Source: CAVQCJ01 sp963849365 (GTDB lineage: Bacteria > Actinomycetota > Actinomycetes > Prado026). Taken from it: a DNA stretch of 64,000 bases. Within the stretch, counting starts at the first letter, position 1; the number at the start of each line of letters is the position of its first letter. Positions 32,058-40,781 of the stretch are shown one piece after another. The notes below the pieces were generated by a model. That model was not told the DNA's origin, ran no database searches, and worked only from the letters and a program-made list of their open reading frames with translations. Where the stretch lies: assembly GCA_963849365.1 (NCBI GenBank), contig CAWKHA010000004.1, positions 1,674,001 to 1,738,000 of the forward strand, given 5' to 3'. A program made the position numbers and the translations under genes.

Positions 32058-33626
32058 ATGGACGCACTGGCTAGGGACATCGGGGGCAACGATGCCGTCC
32101 GGTCGATCGGACGCATCCGCCGGTTCTGGTGGCTGGTGCTCCTGGGGGCGCTGGTGGGGCTGGTCGCCGGCTCGGCCGCGGTGACCTTGATCCAGAAGCA
32201 GTACACGTCGACGACGACGCTGGTCGTCTACCCGCCGCCGGACCAGACCACGGTCTCGGGCGCGCGGGTGAACTCGAGCGTCAACATGGACAACGAGCTG
32301 CAGTTCATCACCAGCGTCGACGTCGGCGAGGCGGCCAAGAAGCTGCTGAAGGTCGACTCGGACCTCGACGTGCTGGAGAAGCAGCTCACCGCGACCGTGC
32401 CGGCGAACACCTCGGTGATCGATGTGGCGTTCTCGGCCAGCACGCCGGAGAAGGCGATCGCCGGGTCGCACGCCTTCGCGCAGGCGTACCTGGACACGCG
32501 CACCGACCAGGCCAAGGCGCAGATCGCGGTGCAGACCGAGTCGCTGAACAAGCAGCTCGCGACGCTGCAGGCGTCGGTCGCCAAGTACTCGGGCCAGGTC
32601 TCGGCGAACTCGGCCTCGTCCACCGCGCACCAGTACGCGCTGACCCAGCTGGACATCCTCAAGACGAGCATCGCGAACGTGAACGGCCGGCTCTCGCCGC
32701 TGGCGACGATCGACCCCACGTCGGGTGCCATCATCCAGGACGCCTCGACGCCCACCAGCCCGTCCAAGCCGATCCCGGGCCTGTACGTCGGCACCGGCAT
32801 GTTCGCCGGCCTGCTGCTGGGTCTCGCGCTCGCCGTCCTCGCCGCCCGGATGGACAAGCGGGTCCGGCGTCCCGAGGACGTCGAGCAGCGGGCGGCCCGG
32901 CCGGTCATCGCCTCGATCCCAAAGCCGGCGCGCGGCAAGCTGCAGGGCGGCGTGCTCACCGCCCGCACCGGCAGCGGCGAGTTCGACCGGCTCCGGCTCC
33001 GGCTGGACTCGGCCACCCCGGACCGCGCCGGCTCGGTCGTGGTGACCGCGGTGCAGAGCGAGCACGGCACGGCGTTCGTCGCCGGCAACCTCGGGCTCTC
33101 GATGGCGAGGTCCGGCAGCGAGGTCGTGCTGCTCAGCGCCGACCCGGACTCCACGGTCGCGGCCATGTTCGGCCTCAAGGACAACCCCGGCCTGAGCGCC
33201 GCGCTGCTCGACGACCATCCGCTCGACGAGCTGGCCCAGCCGGTCCCGGGCCGCCCGCGGCTGCACGTGATCGTGCCCGGCCGCGATCTCGGCGACGTCT
33301 TCGACCGGGTGCCGCTGCAGCGCGTCGCCGCGCTCGTGGACCGCCTCGTCAAGGACGGCAACCGCGTGATCATCGAGGCCCCCGAGGTACGGCACGGCAC
33401 GGACGCGCAGGAGCTGGCCCGCTGGGCCGGCTCGGCGCTGGTGGTGGTCGAGCTCGGGACCAGCAAGCTGCCGGCGGTGCAGCACGCGTTCGACGAGCTG
33501 GAGCAGTCCGGCGCGCTCGTGCTCGGCGCTGTGGTCGTGCCCGCCGTGCCGGCGCCGCCGAAGCTGACCGGGACGGACATCCCCGAGCGGGCCGCGGCCG
33601 AGACGGTCACGCCGTCCCGGCCCTGA
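32058..33626 (+). CDS. Wzz/CpsC-type chain-length regulator with degenerate tyrosine-kinase domain
   Basis: A 522-residue inner-membrane protein. TM1 (WWLVLLGALVGLVAGSAAV) and TM2 (VGTGMFAGLLLGLALAVLAA) flank an extracytoplasmic helical loop with SNVNGRLS-like coiled segments, as in Wzz/Wzc proteins. The cytoplasmic C-terminal part (about 310-500) aligns with BY-kinases: FDRLRLRLDSA, VVVTAVQSEHGTAFVAGNLG, VVLLSADPDSTVAAMFG. The Walker A lysine of GxxxxGKS/T is replaced (AVQSEHGTA), so kinase activity is unlikely. The Tyr-rich C-terminal tail of active kinases is also missing. It sets polysaccharide chain length with the polymerase two genes on. The ATG at 32058 is the first good start. Confidence 0.85.
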   Translation: MDALARDIGGNDAVRSIGRIRRFWWLVLLGALVGLVAGSAAVTLIQKQYTSTTTLVVYPPPDQTTVSGARVNSSVNMDNELQFITSVDVGEAAKKLLKVDSDLDVLEKQLTATVPANTSVIDVAFSASTPEKAIAGSHAFAQAYLDTRTDQAKAQIAVQTESLNKQLATLQASVAKYSGQVSANSASSTAHQYALTQLDILKTSIANVNGRLSPLATIDPTSGAIIQDASTPTSPSKPIPGLYVGTGMFAGLLLGLALAVLAARMDKRVRRPEDVEQRAARPVIASIPKPARGKLQGGVLTARTGSGEFDRLRLRLDSATPDRAGSVVVTAVQSEHGTAFVAGNLGLSMARSGSEVVLLSADPDSTVAAMFGLKDNPGLSAALLDDHPLDELAQPVPGRPRLHVIVPGRDLGDVFDRVPLQRVAALVDRLVKDGNRVIIEAPEVRHGTDAQELARWAGSALVVVELGTSKLPAVQHAFDELEQSGALVLGAVVVPAVPAPPKLTGTDIPERAAAETVTPSRP

Positions 33627-33627
33627 C

Positions 33628-34662
33628 ATGGCCGGCTGGGGGCGGCGGCGGGTCATGACACGAGCAGGCACGACGGCTGCGGCGGGTGCGGCGGTGACCG
33701 CTGCACTGCTGCTGGCCGGCTGCGGCGGCTCGGACGCCCTGCCGCCCACACTGACCTCGACCCCGTCGTCTTCGGCACCGTCGCCGTCCGCGTCGACGAG
33801 CCCGTCGAGCACGGTCGCGCCCGCGGGCTACGCGCCGCTCACCGGGGTGGCCGTCCGGGACGCGGCCCTGCTGCGCAGGAGCGCCGTCGCGGTCGTGGTC
33901 CAGATGGTGCCGGGCCGCTCGGTCAGCGGCGTGGGCAGTGCGGACCTGGTGTACGCGGAGTTCGACCGTCCGGGACACGTGCGCCTGGTGGCGCTCTACC
34001 AGTCGACCGACGCTTCGTCGGTCGGCCCGGTCACCGCGACCGCGCCCGTCGACCCGCGGCTGCTGGTGCTGTTCAGCTCGCCTGCGTTCGCCTTCGACGG
34101 CGGGCCGACCGGCTTCGTCGTGCAGGCGAAGGCGCCCTCGCTGACGGCGCGCGACGCGGCCGGCTCGTACCGCTCCCTGTACCGCTCGAGCAGCGGCGGC
34201 CTGGTCGTGTCGACCACCGCCCTGCGGGCCAGCGTCCGCGGGGCGTTGCCGCCGCAGGGCGGCGCTGTGACGTTCGCGTCGTCGGCCGCCCCGGCACCCA
34301 GCGGACCGAAGGCGCTGACCCACCTCGTCGTCTCGGTGCCAGGGCAGTCGGCGCTGTCGTGGAGGTGGACCGGCAAGGGTTGGTCGGGCCCGGCCGGCAG
34401 CCTGGTCGCGAACATCGTGGTGCAGTACGTGCCGTACAAGACGCTGACGCCGCACAAGTCGCCGACCGTCGGCAGCGCGGACGTGGTGGGCACCGGGCCC
34501 GCCGCTGTCTACGCCGGGCAGCACGGCGCCAGCGTCGTTTGGACGCGCAGGTTCCCGGGTGTCGTGACGGTCTACACCTCCGGCCCGCAGCCGGTCGGGT
34601 TGCTGCCGGGGCGCACCTGGGTCCTGCTCGTGCCGAAGGGCACCAGGGTGACCGCGTCGTGA
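33628..34662 (+). CDS. DUF3048 (YerB-like) lipoprotein
   Basis: A 344-residue secreted lipoprotein. The signal ends at the lipobox LLLAGC, followed by a Ser/Thr/Pro-rich stalk (about 45-65). The rest is the DUF3048 fold: PLTGVAVRDAALLRRSAVAV, the SVSGVGSADLVYAEFDRPGH region, the LYQSTDASSVGPV strand and the C-terminal HKSPTVGSADVVGTGPA with YTSGPQPVGLLPGRTWVLL. Its job is unknown. Conservation inside EPS clusters suggests a surface role in export. It starts 1 base after the Wzz stop; an alternative Met is at 33655. It overlaps the polymerase start (GTGA). Confidence 0.82.
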   Translation: MAGWGRRRVMTRAGTTAAAGAAVTAALLLAGCGGSDALPPTLTSTPSSSAPSPSASTSPSSTVAPAGYAPLTGVAVRDAALLRRSAVAVVVQMVPGRSVSGVGSADLVYAEFDRPGHVRLVALYQSTDASSVGPVTATAPVDPRLLVLFSSPAFAFDGGPTGFVVQAKAPSLTARDAAGSYRSLYRSSSGGLVVSTTALRASVRGALPPQGGAVTFASSAAPAPSGPKALTHLVVSVPGQSALSWRWTGKGWSGPAGSLVANIVVQYVPYKTLTPHKSPTVGSADVVGTGPAAVYAGQHGASVVWTRRFPGVVTVYTSGPQPVGLLPGRTWVLLVPKGTRVTAS

Positions 34663-36089
34663 GCACTGTCGAGCTCGAGCCGCGCCGGCCAAGGACCAAC
34701 GGGACGCGCCCCGGCGTGCACGCGGCCCGCCGCCGCCGGCTGCCGACCGCCTGGCCGCTGGCCGCGCTGCTGCTGGGCTACCCGGTGTGGTGGGCGCTGG
34801 GCATCGCCCCGCTGGTGTGGACGCTCTTCTCGATCCCGATGGTCCTCCAGCTGCTGCGCCGGCGCCCGGTCAAGCTGCCGCCGATGTTCTGGGTGTGGGG
34901 GCTGTTCCTGGCTCTGGTGGTCATCAGCGGCCTGATGGTGGACGTCCAGGCACCGGACACGCTCCCGGTGAACGGCGGTCCCGGGCACTACATCGCGTAC
35001 GCGATCCGGCTGCTCAACTACCTGTCCGTGACGCTGGTGATGATCTACACCGGCAACCTGACCGAGGCGGAGCTGCCGCGGCTGCGGCTGATCCGGTGGC
35101 TGGGCGTGGTGTTCGTCGTCACCGTCGCCGGCGGGCTGCTGGGGACGTTCGCGCCGCACTTCGGCTACGACTCGCCGCTCAAGGCGGTGCTGCCGGGCAG
35201 CCTGCAGAGCATCGACTTCGTCCAGCAGTTCACCCACATCGAGAGCGCTCAGGTGCAGTCGGTGCTGGGCTACCCGCGGCCCAGCGCCCCGTTCGAGTAC
35301 GCGAACGCCTGGGGCAACAACTACTCGATGCTGCTGGTCTGGTTCGTCATCGGCTGGCTGCTGTACGCCTCCGACCGGCGCCGGGTGGTCGCGCTGGCCG
35401 TGCTGGCCGTCTCGGTCGTTCCGGTCGTCTACTCGCAGAACCGGGGAATGTGGCTCGGCCTGGTGCTGGGCGCGGTGTACGTGGCGCTGCGGCTGGCGAT
35501 GCAGCGTCGGTACGGGATCCTCGTCGGGCTCGGGGTCGCGGCCGGGCTGGTGGGCGCGGCGGTCGTGCTGTCCCCGCTCCAGGAGGTCGTGACGGCGCGC
35601 ATCGCGACGCCGCACAGCAACGAGGTCCGCGGTTCGCTGTCGCTGGAGTCGCTGAAGGTCGCGGAGACCTCGCCGATCGGCTACGGCAGCACCCGGTCCA
35701 CGATCGGCAGCGACAAGTCGGCGACGATCGGGCAGAGCCCGGGCTGCCCGCGCTGCGGCAACCGCGTGATCGGGAGCACCGGCCAGCTCTGGCTGCTGCT
35801 CGTCGCCCAGGGCTACCCCGGCGCGATCCTCTACCTGCTGTTCCTGTTCCAGGGCGTGGTGCGCTACTGGAAGGACCACTCGGTGATCGGCATCGGCGGC
35901 ACGCTCGTGCTGCTGCTGGGCATCTTCTACTCGCTCTTCTACACCTCGGTCGTGTCGCCGCTGGCGATCACGCTGATGGGCATGGCGCTGCTCTGGCGCA
36001 ACGCGGAGGCGCGGCGCGAGCAGCGCGCCGCCGATCTGGCGGCCGAGCGCGGCGACGGGCCACGGCTGTTCGCCGGGAGCAGCACGTGA
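34659..36089 (+). CDS. Wzy-like polysaccharide polymerase / O-antigen ligase family
   Basis: A 476-residue membrane protein with about 11-12 helices. The long extracytoplasmic loop (about 340-400) between late helices and its Arg/His-containing motif (IATPHSNEVRGSLSLESLK, then GYGSTRS) is typical of the Wzy_C/O-antigen ligase family. The loop also holds CPRCGNRVIGSTGQLW with a CxxC. YSQNRGMWLGLVLGAVYV is the conserved pre-loop motif. It would join lipid-linked repeat units outside the membrane. GTG start overlapping the lipoprotein stop. Confidence 0.87.
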   Translation: MSTVELEPRRPRTNGTRPGVHAARRRRLPTAWPLAALLLGYPVWWALGIAPLVWTLFSIPMVLQLLRRRPVKLPPMFWVWGLFLALVVISGLMVDVQAPDTLPVNGGPGHYIAYAIRLLNYLSVTLVMIYTGNLTEAELPRLRLIRWLGVVFVVTVAGGLLGTFAPHFGYDSPLKAVLPGSLQSIDFVQQFTHIESAQVQSVLGYPRPSAPFEYANAWGNNYSMLLVWFVIGWLLYASDRRRVVALAVLAVSVVPVVYSQNRGMWLGLVLGAVYVALRLAMQRRYGILVGLGVAAGLVGAAVVLSPLQEVVTARIATPHSNEVRGSLSLESLKVAETSPIGYGSTRSTIGSDKSATIGQSPGCPRCGNRVIGSTGQLWLLLVAQGYPGAILYLLFLFQGVVRYWKDHSVIGIGGTLVLLLGIFYSLFYTSVVSPLAITLMGMALLWRNAEARREQRAADLAAERGDGPRLFAGSST

Positions 36090-37333
36090 GCGGGGGCGCG
36101 CTCGCCGACGCGGCCACGCTGCTCTGGCCGGCGCCGGCGCGCGTCCACGTGATCGCCGGTCGTCGGAGCGGCACGGCGAGGCGGCAGCCCGGCACGCTGA
36201 CGTATGCGCTGCTGCCCGGCGCCGACGACCCGCGGCTGGCCGTGCCGCTGCACCCGCGCGCGGCGGCGGCGGCGGTCGCGCGTAGCCAGGCGGCCGCCGG
36301 CTCGGCCAGGGCCGCGGTACGCAACCGGCTGGTCGCGACCGCGTTCCGCACCGGTGCCGCCGGTGCACTGCTGCGCGGCCGGCTCGTCGTCACGCAGGCC
36401 GAGGGGGCCGCCGACGGCCTGGACAGCGCGCTGGCGGACCTGCTGGGGCAGGACCGGGTGTACGTGGGGATCCGGGTCGGTCCGCCGCGGGCGAACCGCA
36501 AGCCCGTCCTGCAGGTGGTGTCGCCGCGGGGCCGGCTGCTCGCGTACGCCAAGGTGGGCACGAACCCGCTGACCGACCGGCTGGTGCAGGCCGAGTCCGC
36601 CGCCCTGGCCGGGCTCGCGAACGCCGCGCTGGGCGAGGTCCGGGTGCCGCGGGTGCTGCACGTGGGTGGCTGGCGCGGCCACCCGTTGCTGGTGCAGGCA
36701 CCGCTGCCGGTGCGGCGCGCGGGGAACCCGGGCGGGCGCCGGCTGGTCGACGCGATGCTCGCGGTGGCCCGCTCCGGCGCCGACGCCGACTGCGAGCCGG
36801 CCCGCCTGCCGTGGTGGGACCGGACCTGCGCCGCTGTCGACGCGCTGCCGCCCGGCCCCACCGCCGACCGGCTGGCCGCCGCGCGGGACCGCCTGGCCGC
36901 CGCCTCGGCCGGCCGACCCGTGCCGTCCGCCGCCTGGCACGGCGACTGGAACGCGGGCAACTGCTCGGTCGTGGCCGGCGCCGTGCTGGTCTGGGACTGG
37001 GAGCGGTACGAGACCGGGGTCCCGGCGGGGTTCGACGCACTGCACCTGCAGCTGCAGTCGGCGCTGTCGCAGGGGGTCGAACCGGCCCTCGCGGCCCGCG
37101 CCGTGCTCGACGCGGCGGCCGGGCTCACCGGACCGTTCGGGGTGGACCCGCCGGACGGGCCGCTCGTGGGTGCCCTGTACCTGTGGGGGATCGGCGTGCG
37201 CTACGCCGCCGACGACCAGGACGGAGCCGGTGCGGCCGTCGGCCGGCTGGAGGACTGGCTGCTGCCGGCGCTGGAGACCGCGGGAGTGGCCGCGCGGCCC
37301 GCGTCCGCGGGTGCGAAGACGAAGGAGCGCTGA
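36086..37333 (+). CDS. Aminoglycoside-phosphotransferase-like kinase in the EPS operon
   Basis: A 415-residue soluble protein. The N-terminal half (1-190) is an Ala/Arg-rich region without an identifiable family, ending in VSPRGRLLAYAKVGTNPLTD, which resembles the ATP-binding lobe of APH kinases. The C-terminal lobe has the catalytic loop WHGDWNAGNCSV and the metal-binding VLVWDWERYETGVPA. Similar genes occur beside polysaccharide and sulfotransferase genes in Actinobacteria. It could phosphorylate a sugar precursor, but the substrate is unknown. Overlap with the polymerase stop (GTGA). Confidence 0.8.
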   Translation: MSGGALADAATLLWPAPARVHVIAGRRSGTARRQPGTLTYALLPGADDPRLAVPLHPRAAAAAVARSQAAAGSARAAVRNRLVATAFRTGAAGALLRGRLVVTQAEGAADGLDSALADLLGQDRVYVGIRVGPPRANRKPVLQVVSPRGRLLAYAKVGTNPLTDRLVQAESAALAGLANAALGEVRVPRVLHVGGWRGHPLLVQAPLPVRRAGNPGGRRLVDAMLAVARSGADADCEPARLPWWDRTCAAVDALPPGPTADRLAAARDRLAAASAGRPVPSAAWHGDWNAGNCSVVAGAVLVWDWERYETGVPAGFDALHLQLQSALSQGVEPALAARAVLDAAAGLTGPFGVDPPDGPLVGALYLWGIGVRYAADDQDGAGAAVGRLEDWLLPALETAGVAARPASAGAKTKER

Positions 37334-37334
37334 C

Positions 37335-38195
37335 GTGGCCGGGGTGCGCGGGCAGCTGTTGAAGGGGGCGCGGGTCGCCAGCCGCGCGGCTGGCCGGGCG
37401 ACGGCGTCGTCGCGGATGCAGCCGGCGTTCCTGATCGTCGGCGCGCAGCGCTGCGGCACCACGTCGATGTTCAAGACACTGCGCCAGCACCCGGCGGTGC
37501 TCGCCCCGCCGCTTCAGAAGGGCATCCACTACTTCGACAAGAACTACGACCGCGGGCCGGCCTGGTACCGCAGCCACTTCCCGCTGCGGGTGTCGGCCGG
37601 GCGGGTCGAGGGGCGGGTCGGCGTCGTCCCGGTCACCGGCGAGTCGAGCCCGTACTACATGTTCCACCCGCTCGCCGCCGACCGGATCGCGGCCGACCTG
37701 CCCGGCGTGCGCCTGATCGTGCTCGTCCGGGACCCGGTCGAGCGGGCGATCTCCGCGTACACGCACGAGAAGGCGCGCGGCTACGAGAGCGAGCCGTTCG
37801 AGCGCGCGCTGGACCTGGAGGCGAGCCGGATCGACGGCGAGGCCGAGCGGATGCGGGCCGACCCGACGTACGACAGCTTCCACCTGCAGCACAACGCGTA
37901 CCTGACCCGCGGCCAGTACGTCGACCAGCTGGAGCGGCTCGCCGGGCTGTTCGGGCGCGACCGCGTGCACGTCGTGGACAGCCAGGAGTTCTTCGAGCGG
38001 CCGGCCGGCGCGTACGCAGAGGTGCTCGACTTCCTGGGCCTGCCCGAGTTCGACGGCGCGGTGTTCGAGCAGCACAACGCAAGGCCGCGCTCACCCATGG
38101 ACCCCGACCTCGCGGCGCGCCTGGACGAGCACTTCCGGGCCTACGACGAGCGGCTGGAGGCGTGGCTGGGCCGCCGGCCGGGGTGGCGCGCGTGA
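37335..38195 (+). CDS. Sulfotransferase (PAPS-dependent)
   Basis: A 286-residue carbohydrate-type sulfotransferase. The 5'-phosphosulfate-binding loop is AFLIVGAQRCGTTSMFKTLR, the 3'-phosphate motif is LIVLVRDPVERAISAYTHEK, and KGIHYFDKNYDRGPAWYRSH plus TGESSPYYMFHP give the catalytic/substrate region of the heparan-sulfate-type family. A later YLTRGQYVDQLERLAGLFGR and VHVVDSQEFFERPA complete the domain. It would move sulfate from PAPS onto a sugar of the EPS repeat. GTG start right after the kinase gene. Confidence 0.92.
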   Translation: MAGVRGQLLKGARVASRAAGRATASSRMQPAFLIVGAQRCGTTSMFKTLRQHPAVLAPPLQKGIHYFDKNYDRGPAWYRSHFPLRVSAGRVEGRVGVVPVTGESSPYYMFHPLAADRIAADLPGVRLIVLVRDPVERAISAYTHEKARGYESEPFERALDLEASRIDGEAERMRADPTYDSFHLQHNAYLTRGQYVDQLERLAGLFGRDRVHVVDSQEFFERPAGAYAEVLDFLGLPEFDGAVFEQHNARPRSPMDPDLAARLDEHFRAYDERLEAWLGRRPGWRA

Positions 38196-39739
38196 CATTG
38201 GAGACGACGGCGGCCTCCGGCGAGCGCATCGACCGGCTGGCCCGCGACGGCCTGCTGGCGCTGATCGGCGCCGGCGTCTCCGCGGTGCTCAACCTCGTGC
38301 TCGTCCTCGTGGTCATCCACGCGGCCGGCCGGGTCACCGCCGGTGTCGTGTTCGCGGCCACGTCGCTGTTCCTGATCGCCGAGACAGCGGCCCGGCTGGG
38401 CTGCCCGACCGGCCTCATGTACTTCCTGGTCCGGGCCAGGACGCTGGACAAGGTCGGCACGCTGCGCGCGATCCTGCGCGCCGGCCTGGTGCCGGTCGTG
38501 ATCGGCTCGGTGCTGCTCAGCGTGCTGCTGCTGGTGTTCGGCAGCCCGCTGGCCCGCTGGATGGCGCCGGGCCACGCCGACGCCGCGCTCGTCTCGATCC
38601 GACTGCTGGCACTGCTGATCCCGATCGCGGCCATCTCCGACTCGCTCCTGTACGCCACCCGGGCGTTCGGGAGCATGAAGCCACTGGTCGTGGTCGAACG
38701 GATGGGCCGGCCGGCGCTGCAGGTGGTCCTGACGCTGGTCGCGATCGCCATCGGTGCGATCACGGCCGGGGCCCTGAGCCTGATGTGGGCGCTGCCCTAC
38801 GCCGCCAGCGGCACCATCGCGCTGGTCTGGACGTACCGGCTGGTCGGCCGGGCGGAGCGCCGGGCCGGGACCGGCCGCGGGCACGCCCCGACGCCGTGGG
38901 GCGAGTTCTGGCGGTTCACCACCCCGCGGGCCATGCAGAGCATCGTGCAGATCGCGCTGCAGCGCTTCGGTATCGTGCTGGTGTCCGCGATCCTCGGACC
39001 GGCGCACGCGGCGGTGTACGCGGCGGTCACGCGCTTCCTGGTCTTCGGTCAGCTCGGCTCCCAGGCGATCACGGCCGCCGTCCAACCGCAGATAGGCGCG
39101 CTCATGGTCAAGGACGACCACGACGGCGCGCTGAACGTCTACCAGGTGTCGACCTGCTGGCTGGTGCTGCTGTGCTGGCCGGTCTACCTGCTGCTCGTGG
39201 TCTTCTCCCGGCAGATCCCGTTGATCTTCGGCCACGGCTACGACTCGGGCACGGGGGTGCTCGTTGTCCTGGCCGGGGCCATGCTGTTCGCGACGGCGTC
39301 CGGCATGGTCGACGCGGTGCTGGCGATGGCCGGCCGCACCCTCTGGACGCTGCTGAACGCCACCGCGGCGCTGATCGTCAACGTGTCGCTCACGCTGTTG
39401 CTGCTGCCGCACCTGGGCATCCTCGGCGCGGCGATCGGCTGGGCGGTCGGCATCGTCACGAACAACGTCCTGCCGCTGGCCCAGCTGTCGGTGTCGATGC
39501 GCCTGCACCCGTTCGGGCGCGGCACGCTCCTGGCCATGCTGGTCACGGGGTGCTGGCTCGGCCTGCTGCCGCTGGTGGCCGGCCTGGCGCTGGGGACCAG
39601 CGGCCCGGTCCTGGCCGTTGCGGTCGTCATCGGCTTCGCGGGTTACGCTGCGACGGCGTGGCGCTTGAAGGACGTCTTCGAGCTGGACGCCCTGGTGCGA
39701 GCCACGAAGCGCCGCCGGGGACAGCAGGTGCCCGGATGA
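38192..39739 (+). CDS. Wzx-like polysaccharide flippase (MATE/MOP superfamily)
   Basis: A 515-residue membrane protein with about 12-14 helices and short loops, as in oligosaccharide flippases. Early helices include IGAGVSAVLNLVLVLVVIHA and VVFAATSLFLIAETAARLGC. FTTPRAMQSIVQIALQRFGI begins the second half, and IFGHGYDSGTGVLVVLAGAM and LPHLGILGAAIGWAVGIVTN are late helices. It would flip the lipid-linked, probably sulfated, repeat to the outer face for the polymerase. GTG start overlapping the sulfotransferase stop. Confidence 0.9.
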   Translation: MTLETTAASGERIDRLARDGLLALIGAGVSAVLNLVLVLVVIHAAGRVTAGVVFAATSLFLIAETAARLGCPTGLMYFLVRARTLDKVGTLRAILRAGLVPVVIGSVLLSVLLLVFGSPLARWMAPGHADAALVSIRLLALLIPIAAISDSLLYATRAFGSMKPLVVVERMGRPALQVVLTLVAIAIGAITAGALSLMWALPYAASGTIALVWTYRLVGRAERRAGTGRGHAPTPWGEFWRFTTPRAMQSIVQIALQRFGIVLVSAILGPAHAAVYAAVTRFLVFGQLGSQAITAAVQPQIGALMVKDDHDGALNVYQVSTCWLVLLCWPVYLLLVVFSRQIPLIFGHGYDSGTGVLVVLAGAMLFATASGMVDAVLAMAGRTLWTLLNATAALIVNVSLTLLLLPHLGILGAAIGWAVGIVTNNVLPLAQLSVSMRLHPFGRGTLLAMLVTGCWLGLLPLVAGLALGTSGPVLAVAVVIGFAGYAATAWRLKDVFELDALVRATKRRRGQQVPG

Positions 39740-39749
39740 GGAGGACGAC

Positions 39750-40781
39750 GTGCTGACCCGGCGGGGGCGGTTGCTGGTCTTCGCCGCGGCGCTCGCGATG
39801 ATCGCGCTCGCGCTCGCGCTGCTGGCCGGAGGCTACGGCGGCGCGGCCGGCCCGGACGAGGGCCAGCCGGGCCCGAGGGTCAGCGTGCCGACGGTGAGCG
39901 CGCCCTCGCAGCCGCCCGCGCGCGGACCCCAGCCGCCGGCCGAAGGGGCCTGGGTCGGCGCGTGGGTCAAGCCCGAGCTGCCGACCCAGAGCGGTCAGAT
40001 CGCCGCGGTCGCGCAGTTCGAGCAGAGCCTGGGCCGCCCGCTGGACGTCGTGCAGGTCTACCACCCGTGGGACGACGAATTCCCCGGCGACGCGGACCGC
40101 GCGTTCGTCGACCAGGGACGCACGCTGCTGCTGTCCTGGTCCGGCGCGGACACGCGGGTCATCGTCTCCGGCCGGTACGACGCCGAGATCCGGGCCAGGG
40201 CCGAGGAGGTCAAGGCCCTGGGCGCGCCGATCCTGCTGCGCTGGCGCTGGGAGATGAACCGGCCCAACCTGCAGGGCAGTGTGTGGAGCGCGGCCGACTA
40301 CGTCGCGGCCTGGAAGCACATCCGGGCGATCTTCACCGCGGTCGGCGCGACCAACGCCGGCTGGGTGTGGTGCCCGATCGCCACGGACTTCGACGCGACC
40401 AACGGTCCCGCGTTCTACCCCGGCGACGACCAGGTCGAGTGGCTGTGCACGGACGTCTACCCGGGGCCGGACTACCGCAGCTTCGCCGACGTCTCCGCGG
40501 AGTTCCTGGCCTGGGCTTCCAGCCACGACAAGCCGGTGCTGATCGGCGAGTACGGGGCCGAGGACGCGGAGCCGGGCCGGCGCCAGGGCTGGCTGAACGC
40601 CACCGCGGCGTTCGTGAAGGCGCACCCGCAGGTCAAAGGGCTGGTCTACTTCGACGCCAGGCACACCGACAGCGGGCGCGACCGCGACTTCAGCCTGGTC
40701 CCCGGGACGCCGCCGTGGCGGGCGTTCACCGCCATGGCCAAGGACGCGTACTTCTTCACCGCCCGCGGTGGTGGGGGGTGA
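39750..40781 (+). CDS. GH26-like glycosidase, membrane-anchored
   Basis: A 343-residue exported protein: N-terminal hydrophobic anchor (LLVFAAALAMIALALALLAG), a Pro-rich spacer (40-70), then a GH26-type barrel. LLRWRWEMNRPN carries the expected acid/base Glu and KPVLIGEYGAED the nucleophile Glu. WVWCPIATDF and VYHPWDDEFPG are other family-like stretches. GH26 enzymes mostly act on mannans or mixed glucans. Here it is probably an EPS-processing hydrolase. GTG start, 10 bases after the flippase stop; the stop overlaps the next gene. Confidence 0.85.
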   Translation: MLTRRGRLLVFAAALAMIALALALLAGGYGGAAGPDEGQPGPRVSVPTVSAPSQPPARGPQPPAEGAWVGAWVKPELPTQSGQIAAVAQFEQSLGRPLDVVQVYHPWDDEFPGDADRAFVDQGRTLLLSWSGADTRVIVSGRYDAEIRARAEEVKALGAPILLRWRWEMNRPNLQGSVWSAADYVAAWKHIRAIFTAVGATNAGWVWCPIATDFDATNGPAFYPGDDQVEWLCTDVYPGPDYRSFADVSAEFLAWASSHDKPVLIGEYGAEDAEPGRRQGWLNATAAFVKAHPQVKGLVYFDARHTDSGRDRDFSLVPGTPPWRAFTAMAKDAYFFTARGGGG

